64,000 bases of DNA from Rotaria sp. Silwood1 (GCA_905250075.1 CAJNOP010000043.1:616772-680771), one strand, 5' to 3'. Positions 24,118 to 36,401 are shown, counted from the first letter of the stretch. A program made the numbers and translations. The notes: generated by a model not told the origin, from the sequence alone.

Positions 24118-24586
24118 ATGGATTCTAGATTTCCACAAACAATAACTGTAAAATTATTTAATGTATATTTTCTTTTTACCTTTTTGGATATTTTCAGGCA
24201 CAAACAACTCTAAATAATCACGTTACCGATCTTGTTATAAGTAATTTTGCTAACAAACTTTTTATATCAGTAACTCAATTTGGTAAAATTGGAAGTTTAG
24301 TAAGTTAGAGAAAAACAAGATGTTTATATTCATTTTCACACTAATTATTTAGGTTCTCGTTCGTCGAGACGTTAATCTAAACGAAGACTCATCTCCAGTC
24401 TATTCAATAAAATCTCTTCTTGGTAAAGACCAAGCTGAATATCATATTCTTGCTCGTCATCTTTACGAACGATTACAATTAAAAAAACAACTTCTTTTTG
24501 GTTTCGCTTTACATTCATTTGCAAAACAAGATCTTGAAGCTATTGAAGAATTCATTTGTTCTAATATTAAACAAATAAATCAATGA
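24118..24586 (+). CDS. PSMG3: Proteasome assembly chaperone 3
   Basis: Exons 24118-24162, 24198-24299 and 24353-24586 encode 126 residues (human PSMG3 is 122). Diagnostic blocks are ISVTQFGKIGSLV (human VTQFGKMGTLV), SLLGKDQAEYHILARHLYE (human VLLGQDEPLIHVFAKNL), and a C-terminal LFGFAL...DLEAIEEFI helix. PSMG3 pairs with PSMG4 and acts in the cytosol on assembly of the 20S proteasome alpha ring. The start chosen is the ATG at 24118; one seven bases upstream stops after five codons. Intron 1 is only 35 bp and must be removed because read-through meets a stop. The stop TGA overlaps the next gene's ATG in ATGA, and there is no polyadenylation signal between the two. Confidence 0.85.
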
Positions 24587-24861
24587 TAAATAAAAATTTT
24601 AGAAAAAATTTCTTTCCATTTATAACATTAGTGGGTGTTATTTATATAACATTACGTAGTGCAACATGGGTACGTTATGATCGTCGACGACAGCATGTTA
24701 AAACTTATTCACGTGATGAAATTAAAGCTAAAGGTCTTGACTATGTTGAACCAACAACACTAGAAGAAGAATATGAACAAATGGTTAAAAATCAAAATTT
24801 AGATGCATGGGAACAAAAAAGAATTGAACGACCATGGAAAGAAGAATCTGATGAATCTTAA
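24583..24861 (+). CDS. COX16: Cytochrome c oxidase assembly protein COX16
   Basis: One exon, 92 residues. The N-terminus FRKNFFPFITLVGVIYITLR is a Lys/Arg-flanked membrane helix (residues 6-25), followed by WVRYDRRRQ and then LEEEYEQM and the conserved tail WEQKRIERPWKEE. The human family pattern is FRKN, membrane helix, IRYD, LE.EYEK, RGPRPWE. COX16 is a single-pass inner mitochondrial membrane protein that helps mature the COX1/COX2 modules of complex IV. Its ATG at 24583-24585 shares bases with the PSMG3 stop, and the only polyadenylation signal (AATAAA at 24915-24920) follows COX16, so both may be on one mRNA. Confidence 0.85.
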   Translation: MINKNFRKNFFPFITLVGVIYITLRSATWVRYDRRRQHVKTYSRDEIKAKGLDYVEPTTLEEEYEQMVKNQNLDAWEQKRIERPWKEESDES

Positions 24862-24985
24862 ATGTTCCTTTTTTTTATATTTTTTTTTTTGACATATCAG
24901 TTAGAGCTAAAAAAAATAAAACTATAAAGTTCAAGATCCAAGACTAGATGTTTAAAGTTTATTATGGACAAAAATAATAATAAGT

Positions 24986-26545
24986 TTATTTGTGAGTAAG
25001 ACCAGTTACACCAGAAAGATCTTTTCCTTGAAGAAGTTCCAGACTTGCACAACCTTGAAAGTAAAAAACCCAAAAAATCAATTCAACGATTGAAACATAG
25101 TTTTATTATTTAACTAACTTCCAATTGATACGTGACTGATTTGGTCAGTAAAACCAGATTGAGTACAAGCTGTTACTGCATCACCCTCACCAATAATTGC
25201 TGTAGTATTTTGTTTCGTTTGTTCAAAAACTTCCATGGAACCATTCCATACAATAGTTTTCGCTTGTTGAATAACTTCATTAAACCTTTTTATTCATTCT
25301 TTACGAATGCCAAGACCAAGATAATCATCATCAATACTATTTGCTTTTGATTTATTACTATGAGCAATCATAAAATCAATTAATAAATAAATATCAACAT
25401 TTTTTTGTTTTAACTTTATCAAAAATCTTTTGAATAGATTTCGAATCTTCTGTGTCAAACAAAGAATTACTAATTTTCATATGTTTGTCTCTTTTGAAAA
25501 ATGTAAAAGTTACACCTAGAAAACGAGAGAATTATTTTTCAATGCTAAAGAATTTTTATATTTACCTCCGCCATTAATTAATCCATTAGTTTTATCCAAC
25601 AAATTTTCAATTAATTGACTTTCGTCAGAAATTTGTGTGCCACCTTAAAAAGATCTAAGAAAGTTTTTATTTTTGGAAAAATCTTAGTAAAAAAAAAAAA
25701 AAAAGGAAAAAACCAGCCAAGAATAGCAAGAAAATGATCGTTCAGAATTTTCAAGTACTCGATGAAAATAGTAAAGTTCTTTCTTTTTTATTAAATTATG
25801 AGCTGCACGTTGATCAAGTTTAACTCCAACAATTGAGCTATGTGTGCGATGAGCTGTTCCAGATGAATGCATCATTGATATCTTATATAAACAAGATATA
25901 TGTTCATATGGATACAGTGTTTTATCCAGCGGAGTTCAGGGGGGGAGCAAGCGGTGCCTCCCCGAAAATCGAGTTCGTCCCCTCTCCCGAGGCTCACGAT
26001 CATCGCGCGACGAACTATATGGCTTGCCCTCCTGGAATTTCAAATCGCCTCTTCGGAGAAAAAAATCTGGATAAAACACAGAATCAAAACTTACAAACAT
26101 CATCCAATTTAGATAGACTAGCTCGAAATTTATTGACAGCATCTTCATGCTCTTTTATTTTATTTCATTAAATCGAAATTATCAAGCAAAATAACTTGTC
26201 CATTATCAGTTTCATTAGCTATATGTTTAACTTCATCATGAATACAATCATTTCAACATGTTATATTTTTATCAAGTAATTTTTTTTATTCATCCTCAAC
26301 TAGGTTCAAACTTTCTTTTTCAACACGTTTACCATCAGGTTCACCCAAATGTGACATAAGAATAAGTGATTTTTCACTTTGATCGAAAGTATATTTTATT
26401 GTTGGTGATGTATTTTCAATGCATTATTTATCTTTTACTTGAACATAATCCAATGAAATATTAAAATCAACACGAATTAAAATATGTTTGCCTTTTAGGT
26501 CAAGATCTTCAAGACTTAAATTATTACTAACACTACCTTTACTAG
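24986..26545 (-). pseudogene. Decayed phosphoglycerate kinase gene, introns retained
   Basis: Read leftward from about 26545, PGK blocks appear in order. NNLSLEDLDLKGKHILIRVDFN is the N-terminal strand. Then come SLILMSHLGEPDG, GQVILLDN, NKFRASLSKLDDV, SSGTAHRTHSSIVGV, GGTQISDESQLIENLLDKTN, SNSLFDTEDSKSI, KTIVWNGSMEVFE, ITDQISHVSIG-like sequence and finally CASLELLQGKDLSGV. There is no usable start codon. In-frame stops occur, for example after IRKE and in the N-terminal third, with frameshifts near GTAHR and after ERSF. The nucleotide-loop GGGD region reads GEGD. Short introns remain, so it arose by genomic duplication, not retroposition. A GC-rich transposon sits in one intron. Confidence 0.85.
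25917..26079. mobile_element. 163-bp GC-rich element with perfect 13-bp terminal inverted repeats
   Basis: GTGTTTTATCCAG at 25917-25929 is the exact reverse complement of 26067-26079. The interior is strikingly GC-rich (runs of G, CpG-rich TCGCGCGACG) in an AT-rich setting. It lies in an intron-like interval of the PGK pseudogene and has no coding capacity. It resembles small non-autonomous DNA transposons; no clear target duplication is visible, so the superfamily is open. Confidence 0.7.
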
Positions 26546-27008
26546 TTTGTTGGTGCTATTCATAGAATGTTTATATTTGAGCGCGTGCTATTGAAGCAGA
26601 AAACAAAAACACGATACTCGAAAAATGGCTTATGGTACAATAAATAATTAATAGGATAAAGAAAAAATATGAAATACTAGAGCAGTTATGCAGACAGAAC
26701 GAACAATGAAGGTAGAGAACAATAAAACATAGGAGGCAAATGTTATTGTAACCAACATTGCAATGGTAAAATTGACAATGCATAGAGTTGTGTTCTTTTT
26801 CAACTTTGTAACTATTTGTTTTTTGATTATGTCTACAATCAAAGAAAGAAAATGTTAATGCTATACTTGTGTTAAGTATCATAAAAAAAGCCGATTTTTT
26901 TCTTTCGAAAAAAAAGGCTATGCGTAATAAAACAATTGATTTTTAAAAGAAACAATAGTTAAAAGGTTCTTCTTTGAATCATTTTTTTAGTTGTTCATCA
27001 TATTGTAC
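26546..27008. other. Intergenic between PGK relic and CIMAP2-like gene
   Basis: AT-rich, nothing recognised. The two flanking genes are divergent, so this may hold the CIMAP2-like promoter. Confidence 0.5.
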
Positions 27009-28586
27009 ATGGCTACTGTCGAAGTTGAAAAGACTACACCGCTAGGTTTCTCTACGAAAACAGTTAGGTAAAATATGTCAATAGGTATATTCTTTAATCA
27101 ACTCTCTGTTCAATAATAATATCTAGATTTCAAACACTTGGTTTACACCCCGAATTATTGACTGGTACTCATTTTCAAAGTTCACCTGATATCGCACCAG
27201 GTTCCTATGATCTAATACAATATGGTGATTTTAGTGATAAGAATATTCAAAAACGTACCGAAGGTTCAAACTGGGAACAATCATTATATACAGAGCAGCT
27301 AGCCAAACTTCCTCATCCATCTTTTAAAGAAACATATGAAAAACGAAAAGAAGATGAAAGACGTATTGGTCCTGGTGCTTATTCCATTAATGATTTTTTA
27401 ACAGAAGCTGATCGACGACCACGTTGTGTGCGAGGTGCACTTGATCAACTTTCACCTCGTTTTCCAAAAGAAATATTAGTATGAGGAAAACAAAGTATTT
27501 TCTTTCATTTCTATTGTAATACATTTTTTAAATAGGATAGAGCACCTCCACCAGGTGCCTATGGTATTCCTGATGAGAAACTTGTCGAAAATCGTTGGCG
27601 AAAAGGAAGTAATGTTCCATCATTTGATTGGAATAAAGGTCCACGAACATTACCACTTCAAGTAATACATTAAAAACATTCTTAGTTTTGTCTTTTTTCT
27701 TTGTTTTTGTAATCAACAATTTTTTAGGGTTCAAAGATTGGTCCAGGAACATATAATATAAAGAATTCCATAGATGAATTAATTAATAAACGTGTTAGTG
27801 AAAAAGGTCCATATCAATTATTTACATTAAGTCGTTCAGCACCTATATCAACAGGACATTATGCTGTTCTTGATACATGGGATTTATCACCTGATTTTCC
27901 ATCAAAAGATTATCCAGAATCAACGTCATTAACACATGAATTAACTAAAAATAAACATGGAACATTTAGTAAATTGAGTAGATTTCAAAAGAAACCAACT
28001 GATCGGTTAGCTATTGAACATCCAGGTTGATATGTCGGGAAAATAAAATAACTAAATTATTCTTTTGGTTTTTATTTTTAATAAAAAAAAGGTCTCGAAC
28101 CAAAAAATGCTGATTTTCCTGGGCCAGGTACTTATGCCATAACTCGACCATGGGAACAACATGATTATCATAAGAAAAAAGTTCCCTTTAACTCAACATC
28201 ATCAAGAAATGATAATCGTTCATTTACTAGTACAGGTTCTCATCATGTATGTCAATTATTTCTAAAGTTTTATCCCTTAATCAAATATTTACCATTTAGT
28301 CAGTCGGTGTTGGCCGATATAATCTTGCATCACCGATTCGAGATGAAACAATAGCTGATAAACGTAAACGACATAAACGACGAAGTATTGCTTTTTCTTC
28401 CACTACATCACGTTTTGCAACATCAAATAGTGAATTATTATTAAAGTAAATTATATAATATATAAAATTATGATACACAATTCGTTTTAATCAAATTTTT
28501 TTTCTTTAAGTGAACGTTTAAAACCACAAAATCTTCGACCTGAACAACAAACACAATTATACTTAAAAGGTCACATATCATCATAA
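27009..28586 (+). CDS. CIMAP2/LEXM-like ciliary protein with STPG-type repeats
   Basis: Seven exons: 27009-27067, 27127-27478, 27536-27661, 27728-28025, 28092-28246, 28300-28445 and 28511-28586. All are GT..AG and phase-consistent, for 403 residues. The protein repeats a PGxY-type motif: APGSYDL, IGPGAYSI, PPGAYGI, IGPGTYNI, FPGPGTYAI and GVGRYNL. These are typical of sperm-tail (STPG/SHIPPO) proteins. The N-terminal GFSTKTVRFQTLGLHP and the overall length resemble lymphocyte expansion molecule (LEXM, also CIMAP2), a ciliary microtubule-associated protein. The assignment to that subfamily is from memory of its layout; the repeat class is secure. AATAAA is at 28779-28784. Confidence 0.75.
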
Positions 28587-31500
28587 GCTTTTTATGCAAT
28601 GTCATAGACAATCAATAATTATCTGATAATTGATGTTTTTTTTTTCTTTAGTAGTTTTTTTGCCTTATAATTATTTTCAAAGAACTTGTTTTTTTAGTAC
28701 GGCATTTCTGAATTGTATATTTTTTGTTTAAAACCAATGAAACCAAATCGTGATTATTATTTTACTTCCAATTAGAAAAATAAAATTTTGAATGATTTAA
28801 ATCAATATTATGTTGATTAGCATGCACATATTAATAAAATATTGTTTCATGATTATAAAAATCTAATTAGATCTATCAAACATCGTTGAATATTGATATA
28901 GAACTAATTAGACATAATCACAGCAGTAAGAAACACTAGTAAATCGATTTGTAAATTTTACATAAGCACTAGAGGTTGACAAACTCAGTTCTAGCTCAAA
29001 TCTGAGGAACAGTTGAAATTGTTTTCTGATCTGTAACAATAATTTTTGTTCAATTTTTAGGAATAGCAATTCCGAATATAGGAGCATCTTTGTTCTGGTA
29101 CTGAAATGTTGTTTCCAAAGCAGAGAAAAATTTTCCAAACAGCTCCCTTCTAGAAGCTGTGTAAACAGTTCTTTCAATAATTTGATCTAAACTTGAAACT
29201 GAGAACTGGTCGATTCTTAATTAGTAAAAAAGAATTTCGAGCTTGCCACAATGTACTAAGATTGTTTTCTTAGAGAAAATCATCAAAATGTTGATTTTTA
29301 ATGAAAAGAAATGATTCGAAGTAAGCTATGATTAAATATTTGTCTCCAATATTATCAAAGTATTTTGATATGTAAAAAAATACTGAAACACGATACCTTA
29401 TCGATATGTTTACCGACCCATGTTACACGTTTATTCGCATTACCGCGATGGTCATCAGAACCGGTAATAGTGTTTACGAAGACTTTTGACTTCGATTATA
29501 TACCAGTGCAGAAAGTCTTTTCTCCGCAAATTTGAATTATCTAGTAAAAAGAATTCAATTTAAGTGGGAAGAAAATACTTTCAGAATATATTTTACTAAT
29601 AAGAATTTATCTCATAATTGGGACTGATGTGATCTATTTGACTATCACAGGCGACTAAGACACATCAGCATGTTCCATAGTACATTGAACACGGCTCGAT
29701 TCCGCAAGTTTTAACAGACTTGAAAACGATTCATTCGTTCTGATACAATACACCATGATACAATACTTTCCAAGTACCACCTGTAGAGTGCATATTGTAT
29801 CGATCAATTTATCGGCGATAGTTTCTTGGTAGTTATCACACGAGAAGTCGTCATTTCTTTTTTTTGTTACAATTCAGAACTGTTTTAATGATAAGAATTA
29901 TCCTTTTCGATCTTGTCTACAACCTACTAACAAAGATGATTATTCTTCTCGTGCAATAACTGACTTTCTATCTACGTAATGTACTGTAGATCAGTTGAGC
30001 TGCAACATAAAAGCAAATACCATCTTGGATAATGGTACCATTCGCTTAAATCATGCAATGTACATTAATTATCATGTGTTTTTTGTTTTATATCAATTGC
30101 ACAAATCAAACTATGTAAATATCTAGGATTTAAAAGTAATTTTTTACTGAGTTTCAACGCTTTTCTTAAAACACACAAACAGTATTCCACTTTTTCTGTT
30201 TTTTTTATGGTCTCATTTTACTTTAATTTCTATAATATTCGTACTATGACCCATAGGAATTCAAGACAAATGTCATAGCTTTTATAGAAAACCCTTAAGT
30301 ATAATCTCTCGTCTACAATATATGACTGATACTGGCTTGCCTGAAAATTTGACTCTTCGAACAGTCAAAGACCGTCCTAGGAACTGCAAATATTCGGTAC
30401 TGTTCATTAACATCAACTATTGAAACAAATAACATTACAAGAACATTTTACTACACAAAAATGTATAACTCATTGACCGGTCAATAAAGAGAACAAAGCA
30501 CTTTTATCAAAACCATAAACAAACTGTATACAAGAAAATAATTCCTTTTTTTCTAATGAACTATTAGTCACAGTCTGATCTTTGTGAGTAATTTGTCTCA
30601 GTTCAAAACCTCGAAGATGAAATTATTCCTAAAGAAAGTTGTTTTTTCCATTCATTCATTAGTCATAATATCTTTTGTTTGTCAATCGTCAACAAATATT
30701 AATTCGTAAATTAATTGTTTTATACTTTAAAATTGTCAACGATTACCGTCATACTATATTTGTATAATTATATATCCGATGAAATCTATTACATAATTAT
30801 ACTTTTTTATGTAACAATAAAAAAATATCTGATATTGCATTTGTTTACATATGAATTTCAATTAATAATCGATGATATCATGTATTTCTACTGTTCATTA
30901 GTAAAGAACATTCTATAAAGTTAAGTTNNNNNNNNNNGACTTTTAATGTGATTGGCTTCTTTTTTTCTTTTAAAGAGTACAGAATATCATTTCGTTAAAA
31001 AAAAAATTTAATTATTATATAAAGAAATGATACTTTTCTGATTAGTTTGAAAAGCTAATTATATATCTGTCAATAGAACAAAAGAACGTTTTTTCTTTTT
31101 GGAAACTGATCTATCATCAACAAAACGTTCCTATTTCCACTTCATTTTCAAGCTAAACTTAGATATTTATTGACATAAAAAATTCAAATATTTCTATTGA
31201 AATTTAATCTACCCATTATTTAACTACATTCAGTTAGTCAAGGACATTTTCATGTAAAAGAAATTGCAAGTCATTATGTAATAATGAATTTCTCCATGTC
31301 AACACCTACTGTGAGCAGACTCTTCCTTTGATATATAATTACGATAACAAGCGAACATCATATTCTTTGAGAATCTTTTTCTCGTGAGTTTATCAAGTAT
31401 TTTTTTTTATTAATTGTTTACTCTTGTAAAGATGTTATTTTTCTTTTACAACTATTATGTTTCTCTCATTGTTTTTCATTTCAAATTTAGCATGTGCTAA

Positions 31501-32467
31501 TAACATCTATTTCTTTCTTCTTTGACTAAAATCACCTAGAATCATATCTGCATTTGAAGTCAAAGCCTTAAATACTGATTATGTCCGTTTATATGATAAG
31601 ATCCGATTATACGACTTGTCACGTTATTTTTCAAGGTGTTTTAGAATTTTTTTTCTGAGATTAAGTTTACAATCATAGCCCTATATATTTTTTTTATCGA
31701 TGTTTACAATAAACACACTGTTCTTTTTTTTGTTTTTCACATCCAAATCAGTGGGAGTTTTTTTGTCGTCATTATACGCTTGAATGACTGTTAGATAAAA
31801 ATAACTATTGCTTGATGTTCTTTTGCGATCTTTAAGAACGTATCTTGGACTTTCTCTTTTTTTTGCATTATCATGATTACATTAACAACCAGGTATAAAT
31901 GAGCGATTGAAGTTACTTGTTTTTCATCATTAAAATAGATAGGTATTATTGAGACACACGTGTTTTTTTCTTATTTCATATAAGAAGAGCAATCGAGAAC
32001 TATCTGACATTGAATTAAAACTAACTACTAAATATGATATCTGTTAAAGAAAGATAGAAGACATTTTTTTAAGCAAGAAAAAAAAATGCAGAGAAAATTA
32101 TAGAAGAATTTCTTCTCTATGATTTATAATTACTTTTGCATCTTTTAGATATGTCAGAAGAAAAATAAATGTGTAGTTTGTATTCAATAAATTAGATGGA
32201 AAATTTTTTTGATAAATTGTCTTATCACAAAGCTACTCAATCAAACTATTAATCCGGTAATTTCTTGTTTCTTTTTTTTTTTTAGTTTGAAGATTGACGA
32301 CTTTTTCTCAAGTTATTCACAATTCCCTTTTGCTTCAGTGACATATATTTATTAAGAAATACAAAAACAGAAATCATAGATTTTTTTCGTAATTGAGATA
32401 AACGATATAAGAAAAAACAGTTTTTAAATTAATTTTCAAAGCGAATAGATTTGATACATAAGACGAA
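28587..32467. other. 3.9-kb intergenic stretch with a 10-N gap
   Basis: Includes the polyadenylation signal of the CIMAP2-like gene at 28779-28784. Ns fill 30928-30937. Several poly-T tracts, otherwise AT-rich with no gene or repeat that I can support. Confidence 0.6.
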
Positions 32468-33422
32468 ATGGGAAGTTGGATTGGACATATCGCACCCGGT
32501 ATGTTTTTGAAAAAGATTATTACTTATGTTTAAATAAAAATATTTTTTTAAATAATTTCCTTTAGGTGTATTTTTTGTTTTATTTGCTTTATGGTGGCAT
32601 ATAAATAATTGTATGCGTTATATGAGAGCATTCGCTAATGGTGAAATGATTGGAAAAGCAACACAACAACAAGTTAGATTTCGAGGATCAACAACATATC
32701 CATGTGGCTATTTACCGAGTAAAACGCTTCGTCAACTACCTATAGAAAGTATTATAAAAATTCTCATAACATCTATTCATTTTTCAATTGAACTTATTAC
32801 TGGCTACCACAGAGAACCAACACCTCATATTGGAGATGAAAATGCTCATCATACAGCAATGCTTTTTGGTTTTTTTCTTGGTTCTTGGGTTGAAATACTT
32901 GTTCATTATAAATTTTTATTACCAAAACGTATCACACAAGTCATGGGTTTCTTAGCTTTTGGTATAGAAGGTTTAACGATGATATTTCACTTACATGCTC
33001 GAAGTATGGTTGATGCTCATATACATCAATTACTTGGTTTAACAATAATATGTTCAATGATCGGTGCCTTATGTGAATGTTTTGATCCAAATAATTTTTG
33101 GTTTATTATTGCACGAAGTTTTTTTGCTTTAACACAAGGTACATGGTTCCTTCAAGCAGCATATGTTATATGGCCTAAAACAACAAATCCATTATTTATT
33201 TGGGATCCTCAATCTCATCGATCAGTTTCATTATTGACAATGTCCTATGCATATCATTTAGCTGGTAATGCTGTTATATTAATTATTGTTTATTTCTTAG
33301 TTTATATGTCAATGAGATCACATGTTCAATTAAATAATGATGAAATTGATGATGATGATGATGACAGAATTGCGGATTATAAATTAATTAAAAATGTAAA
33401 TGATGAAGAAAATTTTGCTTAA
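32468..33422 (+). CDS. TMEM45-like multi-pass membrane protein (DUF716)
   Basis: Exons 32468-32498 and 32566-33422 encode 295 residues. The N-terminus MGSWIGHIAPGVFFVLFALWW is the characteristic TMEM45 start (human MGSFKGHALPGSFFL...LWW). Further landmarks are the EP.PH.GDEN.HH block near residue 105, SWVEILVHYKFLLPK, and HARSMVDAHIHQLL with the His-rich transmembrane segments of the family. Then comes TQGTWFLQAAYVIWP and a last helix LIIVYFLVYMSM. The cytoplasmic tail is acidic (a run of Asp). Vertebrate TMEM45A/B are 5-7-pass proteins of poorly known function. AATAAA at 33581-33586 lies only 72 bp before the next gene's ATG. Confidence 0.9.
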
Positions 33423-33657
33423 AATAATCGAGAAATACGAACATTTGTCTTGAATTTTGTATGATAAATCTGATTGTCTATTAAATACGGTGATTTTTTT
33501 TTTCCACGGAATTTGTTTTTTAGTGTTCTTTGTTTTTGAGAATTATTGCTATTTATCACAGTGCATTACTTTTTTTTCTCAATAAATATTTAGAAGAAAA
33601 AGTTAACTGTTGTTTTGGTTACTTATTTTGCGCTTAATAAGTGTATTCTCAATAAAT

Positions 33658-36401
33658 ATGATCTTCGCTTGTCTATGTCAATTGTTTGTTGCAATCATTG
33701 CTGTTCAAAGTAAGTCATGATTATAAATTGCTCGATAATGAATGTTTGTATCTATAGACGATGAATTATTGCTTAATGGATTAGAATTTCCATCGTCTAT
33801 TTATATACCGTTCGATAAATCTTATTTATTAGAATGCAATTCAAAGAATAACGTTTATTGGAAATTATATTTAAATAATGGAAAAATTGAGATTGTCAAT
33901 GATAAATTAATTCGATTAAATGAGTTCGATCAAAATCGTGATGGATTCTATCTATGTCATAAAAATGATGAATCATTATATTCACGTGGTGTTTTTATTT
34001 TTTCAAATGGTAATTGACAAATATTTCATAGTTATTTTTGTTTTTTGAAAGACGATCTAAAAAGAGTGTTGAGATATAGGAGTAGAAATTTAGACCTCGC
34101 TTCAAAGACTTGATAGGTCTTGTTAATATACGATCACAGACTATATATCAACACCATCTTCGTATCATACATGAACTACTTCCTTATCGTATCTTTTAAA
34201 GATTAAGAAAAGGATGGTGAAGCAAATGTGTCCAAAAATAGATTGAATAATACAATCTCTGTGTCATAATCAACAAATGTTACATTATGTTTTACATTTT
34301 AAACCAGCAAATAGTGTGCCAACAACTTTTTTTCTAAAGATGTCTGCGATTCGAAATTTGAGCAAAATTGTTTTTGACATATGCCGATAATGTCTTTGTA
34401 GTGAAACTAAGGGAAATTAGGTTGAACAAGCCGGAAAAAGCTCTAGAAACTGAAAAATACCAAAATCATGAAGTCTCAATATTTATTCATAGTACTCTTT
34501 TGATATTCCTCATCATATAGTTAGGAAAACAGTATGTACACTTTTTGAAAAAATAGCATTTGATTATTGAGAAAATCGATTTTCTCGATATGATTGTAAA
34601 ACAAACTATAAATACAAGTGCTTATTCAAAGATCTCGTCAATCACAACTTTAGTTCCAAATGCAACGAATATTATATTGAGAATCAGCACGTAAATCTGC
34701 ATCGAATCGTATTCTCAATACTTAAAACTAATTTCCGTCGAATTTGGACTTTAGAGGAAATACATATAAAGATATTCAAAAATAACATTAGAGAAGCACT
34801 AAGTAGGGTAAGAATAGGAAACTTTATCGAAATCAGGTTACAGTGCACGAAAAAAAAGTGTACCCTGTGTATCTCTAAATAACAATGAAGGAATGTAAGG
34901 ACTGAAATCCGTCGTTTGAATATGTCAAAAACAAATTTGCTCAAGGTTTGAGTTGGTAATAACTTAATTAGTTCCAATTATAGGTGCACGTTCGATTGAT
35001 CGTACTTGGACAAAACTAACAGAATTCTATAAAAACCTAGTAACTATATGTCAGCCTATGTATTTCAATTATGGTTTTAATGAACAATTTATCGAATTAA
35101 TTGATAGTAAACAAACAATTCGTTATAATCGTACTGGTTTATTTATAAAACATATTCGAAGTACTACGCACCTTTTTTGTAAATTACATATGGATACAAC
35201 ATGTGTTGGTATACGTGTACAAACACTAATTAAGAAAGGTATTTGTAATTCTTTTTTTATACTATGCCATATTTTTAATATAATATAAATATAGATTTAG
35301 GTAGTCCACTTCTATCAGATGAATATCTAAAAAATAATGATTTCCTTGAAATGAATACAAATGAACGTGATATATATCGTATTGCTTTTGAAGGTATTGA
35401 AAATTTAATGTGCGTATTGAAACTTTTGATATTGGTTTTAGGTGATTCTGTCTATTTTCATTGTCCATCAAATATGACATTACCTATTCAATGGAATTTT
35501 CTTTCTTGTAATTATTATTTAATGAAAACTCTTCCAACATTATATGATGAAGATACGAAAATTAATTCAGTAACAATAGCTGATGCTGGAATATATATAT
35601 GTCGAACTGAGACAACTATTTATCAACGAATCGTATTAACAATTATTCGTATGAATATTGGTTTTTTTTTAATAAATTTATCATAGATTTATTTTTAAGA
35701 TCCTCCTAAATCACCTGATAATATTTATGAACGTACACTTAATGTTAATTTATATTCAAAACATTTAATTTGCTGTAATTTGGATGCTGTTCCATATCCA
35801 ACATATTCATGGTCCATGATCACCGAATTTCAGAATACATCATTTGTTTGGTGTTCAAAACGTTGTTGTTGGTTACATATTCTCTATAGAATATATCAAA
35901 ATATTATTTGTACATCAACAAATCAAATTGGAATGGCAAAATATAATATTTATTTGAATGTTCAAAGTAAAAAAAAAAATGAATAGAAAGAAAAAAAAAC
36001 ATAAACTTCTAATTCGAACTTTCATTTATACTTAAGATATGGATTCAACAAATACAGTTGTTTATGATGAACCAAAACTTTATAATCATAATCATACTGA
36101 TAATTTTAATCTTATTCGAGAAATAACAGAAAATCCAAGTATTAATCCAACTGTTATGACTACAGATGTAAAGTCAGTTTTAAATTATTGAATTCTTTTG
36201 TATAAATAAATATTTAATAGAACTCATACTTTCATAGAAACAACAATCATTACAGTTTGTATTACAGAGAAACAAAAACAACAAATAATTTTTAATAAAT
36301 CTTTATTCTATTTTTATTAATAGCAAAATGATAATAATGAATCAGGAAATATATTTCTAGCTTTATTATCATCTTCATCAAATGATTCTAATATTGAATG
36401 A
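33658..36401 (+). CDS. Secreted Ig-superfamily protein, receptor-ectodomain-like, 9 exons
   Basis: Proposed exons: 33658-33709, 33758-34009, 34984-35238, 35295-35393, 35442-35648, 35700-35966, 36037-36172, 36221-36254 and 36324-36401. They join in phase to 459 residues. Residues 1-17 are a signal peptide (MIFACLCQLFVAIIAVQ). Ig-like domains follow. Domain 1 has C..W and DGFYLC. Domain 2 has IRYNRTGLFIKHIRSTTHLFC. Another has FHCPS...W and ADAGIYIC. The last follows PPKSP and has ICC...W and NIICTS. The C-terminus is Asn/Ser-rich with no membrane helix. The order and the R-x-GLFI motif recall VEGFR/PDGFR-type ectodomains, but there is no kinase, so a secreted binding protein is possible. Exons 8-9 are the least certain. 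Intron 2 (974 bp) contains the R1 repeat. Confidence 0.7.
34070..34330 (+). repeat. R1 dispersed repeat, segment B, copy 2
   Basis: AGTAGAAATTTAGACCTCGC at 34080 and ATGAACTACTTCCTTATCG near 34170 align with 44.85-44.98 kb. It sits in the large intron of the Ig gene, directly left of segment A. Confidence 0.5.
34345..34690 (+). repeat. R1 dispersed repeat, segment A, copy 2
   Basis: TTTGTAGTGAAACTAAGG near 34392, CATCATATAGTTAGGAAAA near 34513 and ACTATAAATACAAGTG near 34604 match, in the same order, the reverse complement of 50.56-50.98 kb over about 350 bp. Confidence 0.65.
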
